From the NCBI RefSeq assembly GCF_963678795.1, contig NZ_OY787453.1, positions 1,116,001-1,180,000 on the forward strand: 64,000 nucleotides of DNA. Reading direction: 5' to 3'. The notes beneath the pieces are model-generated. The model was not told the origin of the DNA. It saw nothing but the letters and a program-made list of their open reading frames with translations, and did no database searches. Both the position numbers and the translations under genes were made by a program. The DNA is from an uncultured Methanoregula sp. Its GTDB lineage: Archaea > Halobacteriota > Methanomicrobia > Methanomicrobiales > Methanospirillaceae. Of this stretch, positions 62,371 through 64,000 are shown one piece after another. Every line of letters starts with the position of its first letter. Position 1 is the stretch's first letter.

Positions 62371-63453
62371 TTACCGGCCACTGCGCACGTCATCGACAAC
62401 GGTGCGAATCGACCCCGTCACCAGCTCCGGCTCATCGAGCTGGATATAGTGGCTGCTGTTGTGGGCAATGAGGTACATTCCCTGTGGCGATTCTGTTGCC
62501 ATCTCCTTCTGGAGGGTCCGGAACACCTCGTTGGCATACGTATTTCCGGCAGGGTCTGCGGAGAAACCCATCTCCTGGCCGGAGGAGATCACTACCAGGG
62601 GAATGTTGATGAGTGTTGTAATGTTCTCACGGGATACTTCGTCCCAGACCTGAAACGCACGTTCCCCTTCAGTTGCGCAGGAGTACCAGAACCAGGGTTC
62701 CGTTGCCCAGAGTGCCCGGAATGCATGGTACTCCCATGAGGGCAGGCGGGGATCGCTGTACTTTTCTACCAGGGAGAGGTTTCGTGCAAACGTACCTTTC
62801 GCAGATTCCCATCCCATCTGGCGCAACAGGGATGCCCTGACCGCAACCGCAGCCTTCATCTCACGGGTGAAGTTTTCACCGGTCCGGGCCATCTGCCATT
62901 CTGAGCCCGGGTCAACCAATACCATCCCGCGAACCTCATCCGGGTACCGGTGGGCATAATATCTCATGTACACTCCCCCGAGTGAATGGCCAACCAGCAC
63001 ATAGGGAGGTGTGATATTCGCCATGGAGAGGAGGGTGTGAAGACTGCCGGTTACGTTACGGGCAGTGACGGGGCCGGGGCCCGGGTCGCTCCACCCGTAA
63101 CCCTGCCGGTCGTACGTGCAGACCCGGGTGAACTTTGAAACATTCTGCTGTACGAGCGCCCAGGAGAGCGAGCAGTCGCCGGACCCGGCTTCCATGATCA
63201 CCGCGGGACTTCCTTCTCCCTGGCAACGGATGTGCATCCGGGTCCCGTTGACATCATAGAGCATGCCCGGTGCGGGATACTCTGCCCTGATATGCTGCAT
63301 CAGGTCTTCCGGTGAAGGAGTTTGTATCGGTGCGCTGACGGGAGCCGGGGAACTGCCCGTATTTATACACCCGGCGCCGAGAAGCAGGCCAGAGAGACAG
63401 AATACAAGGATAACCGCTTTATAATTACAGGGCATTTCTGTTCCATTCCTCAC
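62371..63453 (-). CDS. Alpha/beta-hydrolase lipoprotein
   Basis: 360 residues. Lipoprotein signal ending in LLLGAGC, a Ser/Pro linker, then an alpha/beta hydrolase: oxyanion loop MEAGSGDCSLSW, nucleophile elbow VLVGHSLGGVYMRY, Asp in VLVDPGSEW and a late His in IAHNSSHYIQLDEP. It would hydrolyse esters or amides outside the cell. An internal ATG at 63435 (MPCNYKAV) gives a shorter signal and is a possible start. Confidence 0.88.
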   Translation of the reverse strand: MRNGTEMPCNYKAVILVFCLSGLLLGAGCINTGSSPAPVSAPIQTPSPEDLMQHIRAEYPAPGMLYDVNGTRMHIRCQGEGSPAVIMEAGSGDCSLSWALVQQNVSKFTRVCTYDRQGYGWSDPGPGPVTARNVTGSLHTLLSMANITPPYVLVGHSLGGVYMRYYAHRYPDEVRGMVLVDPGSEWQMARTGENFTREMKAAVAVRASLLRQMGWESAKGTFARNLSLVEKYSDPRLPSWEYHAFRALWATEPWFWYSCATEGERAFQVWDEVSRENITTLINIPLVVISSGQEMGFSADPAGNTYANEVFRTLQKEMATESPQGMYLIAHNSSHYIQLDEPELVTGSIRTVVDDVRSGR

Positions 63454-63678
63454 CAGACGGGCAAATGCCGGGGTGATTTCAGGTTAATCTCTCATGGGCT
63501 TCTCCATATGATAACCCTGCCGGAGTCTGGCCGGGTGCCCGGGGTACGGGCTCCGGAAAATGTGCACCTGTCAACACGTTTTGGAAAGTTAGTAGGAACG
63601 GAAAGGGTTCAACTACCCGGAACCGGATCGTCAATGCATTAATATCAGGAACACACCAACCACACACATACAGAATAT

Positions 63679-63963
63679 ATGGACCCACTCGCACTCCTCC
63701 GTCAGCACGAACCGGAACTTAAAGGGCGGTTCGGTGTGGCGAAGATCGGCATCTTCGGCTCGTTCTCACGCGGAGAGGAGCGACCGGACAGCGATGTTGA
63801 CGTCCTCGTCACGTTCCAGACGGGCAGAAAAACGTTTGATAATTTTATGGGAACCAAATTCTATCTCGAAGATCTCTTCAAACGAAAAGTTGATCTGGTG
63901 ACGGATGCTGCGCTCAAGCCTCTCATCCGCGATCCGATTCTTCAGGACGTTGTCTATGCCTAG
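63679..63963 (+). CDS. mntA: MNT-domain antitoxin (MntA-like nucleotidyltransferase)
   Basis: 94 residues: GVAKIGIFGSFSRGEERPDS with DVDVLVTF gives the GS...DxD catalytic pattern of minimal nucleotidyltransferases. MntA modifies its HEPN toxin partner by AMPylation. It overlaps the next start by 8 nt. The TATA-like TTAATAT lies about 36 nt before the ATG. Confidence 0.92.
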   Translation: MDPLALLRQHEPELKGRFGVAKIGIFGSFSRGEERPDSDVDVLVTFQTGRKTFDNFMGTKFYLEDLFKRKVDLVTDAALKPLIRDPILQDVVYA

Positions 63964-64000
63964 GTCCCAGCTGCTCTACCTGAACGATATTTCAGAGGCC
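63956..64000 (+). CDS. hepT: HEPN toxin (HepT-like), 5' end only
   Basis: Only the first 15 codons (MPRSQLLYLNDISEA) fall in the window. The text and the overlap with the MntA gene fit the start of a HepT-type HEPN ribonuclease. The rest lies beyond the right edge. Confidence 0.7.
   Translation, partial: MPRSQLLYLNDISEA

Overview
The window looks like a chromosomal piece of a methanogenic archaeon of the order Methanomicrobiales, probably close to Methanoregula. This is inferred from an archaeal-type AlaRS with an N-terminal zinc module, an archaeal type IV pilin with a TATA promoter, the methanogen homocysteine genes (DUF39-CBS, NIL-ferredoxin, UPF0280), paired DUF2769 proteins, many PAS-rich signalling proteins and many lipoproteins with archaeal Thr/Pro-rich linkers. 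Most of it is moderately GC-rich. TATA boxes often lie about 25-30 nt before the start codon (leaderless transcripts), and ATGA stop/start overlaps mark tight operons.

Layout. 1-7.1 kb: small hypothetical genes, an ISH3-type insertion sequence sitting in what reads like a broken TATA-binding-protein fragment, a lipoprotein, YciI-like genes (one intact, one frameshifted), and a serine-hydrolase lipoprotein between two DUF2769 paralogues. 7.3-13 kb: a REC-PAS protein, a STAS/kinase-like fusion and regulators. 13.2-19.7 kb: housekeeping, with a nif3-SWIM-alaS-wHTH set on the minus strand diverging from the three homocysteine genes. 19.8-22.8 kb: a thioredoxin and a GT-C glycosyltransferase gene split by an IS5/ISH1-type element with an 8-bp target duplication. 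22.8-30.4 kb: malic enzyme, a complete ECF transporter (S, fused A-A, T), a pilin, lipoproteins and a triple-Cache sensor.

30.4-34.0 kb is a gene-poor zone of two degenerate repeat families, holding a PIN-toxin pair and a RelE-type pair. 34.2-42.3 kb is a strikingly AT-rich island, all on the plus strand, with three different TIR proteins: (i) a ThsB-like (MTH538-type) TIR protein beside a membrane protein; (ii) a TIR-P-loop ATPase followed without gap by an unrecognised 322-aa protein and overlapping a DNA methyltransferase; (iii) a membrane protein with an extracellular beta-propeller, one transmembrane helix and a cytosolic TIR domain. This is the best candidate for undescribed biology here: a compound TIR-based antiviral island, including a receptor whose layout resembles animal Toll-like receptors.

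42.6-64 kb: a PEGA-domain fragment, HicB with a frameshifted HicA, an iron-sulfur membrane protein, a bacterial-type LonA protease behind a MarR regulator, a NYN/LOTUS protein, three histidine-kinase systems, a CMD-family protein, a YkgJ-type cysteine cluster protein, a class I methyltransferase, an alpha/beta-hydrolase lipoprotein, and at the right edge a MNT/HEPN toxin-antitoxin pair cut by the window end.
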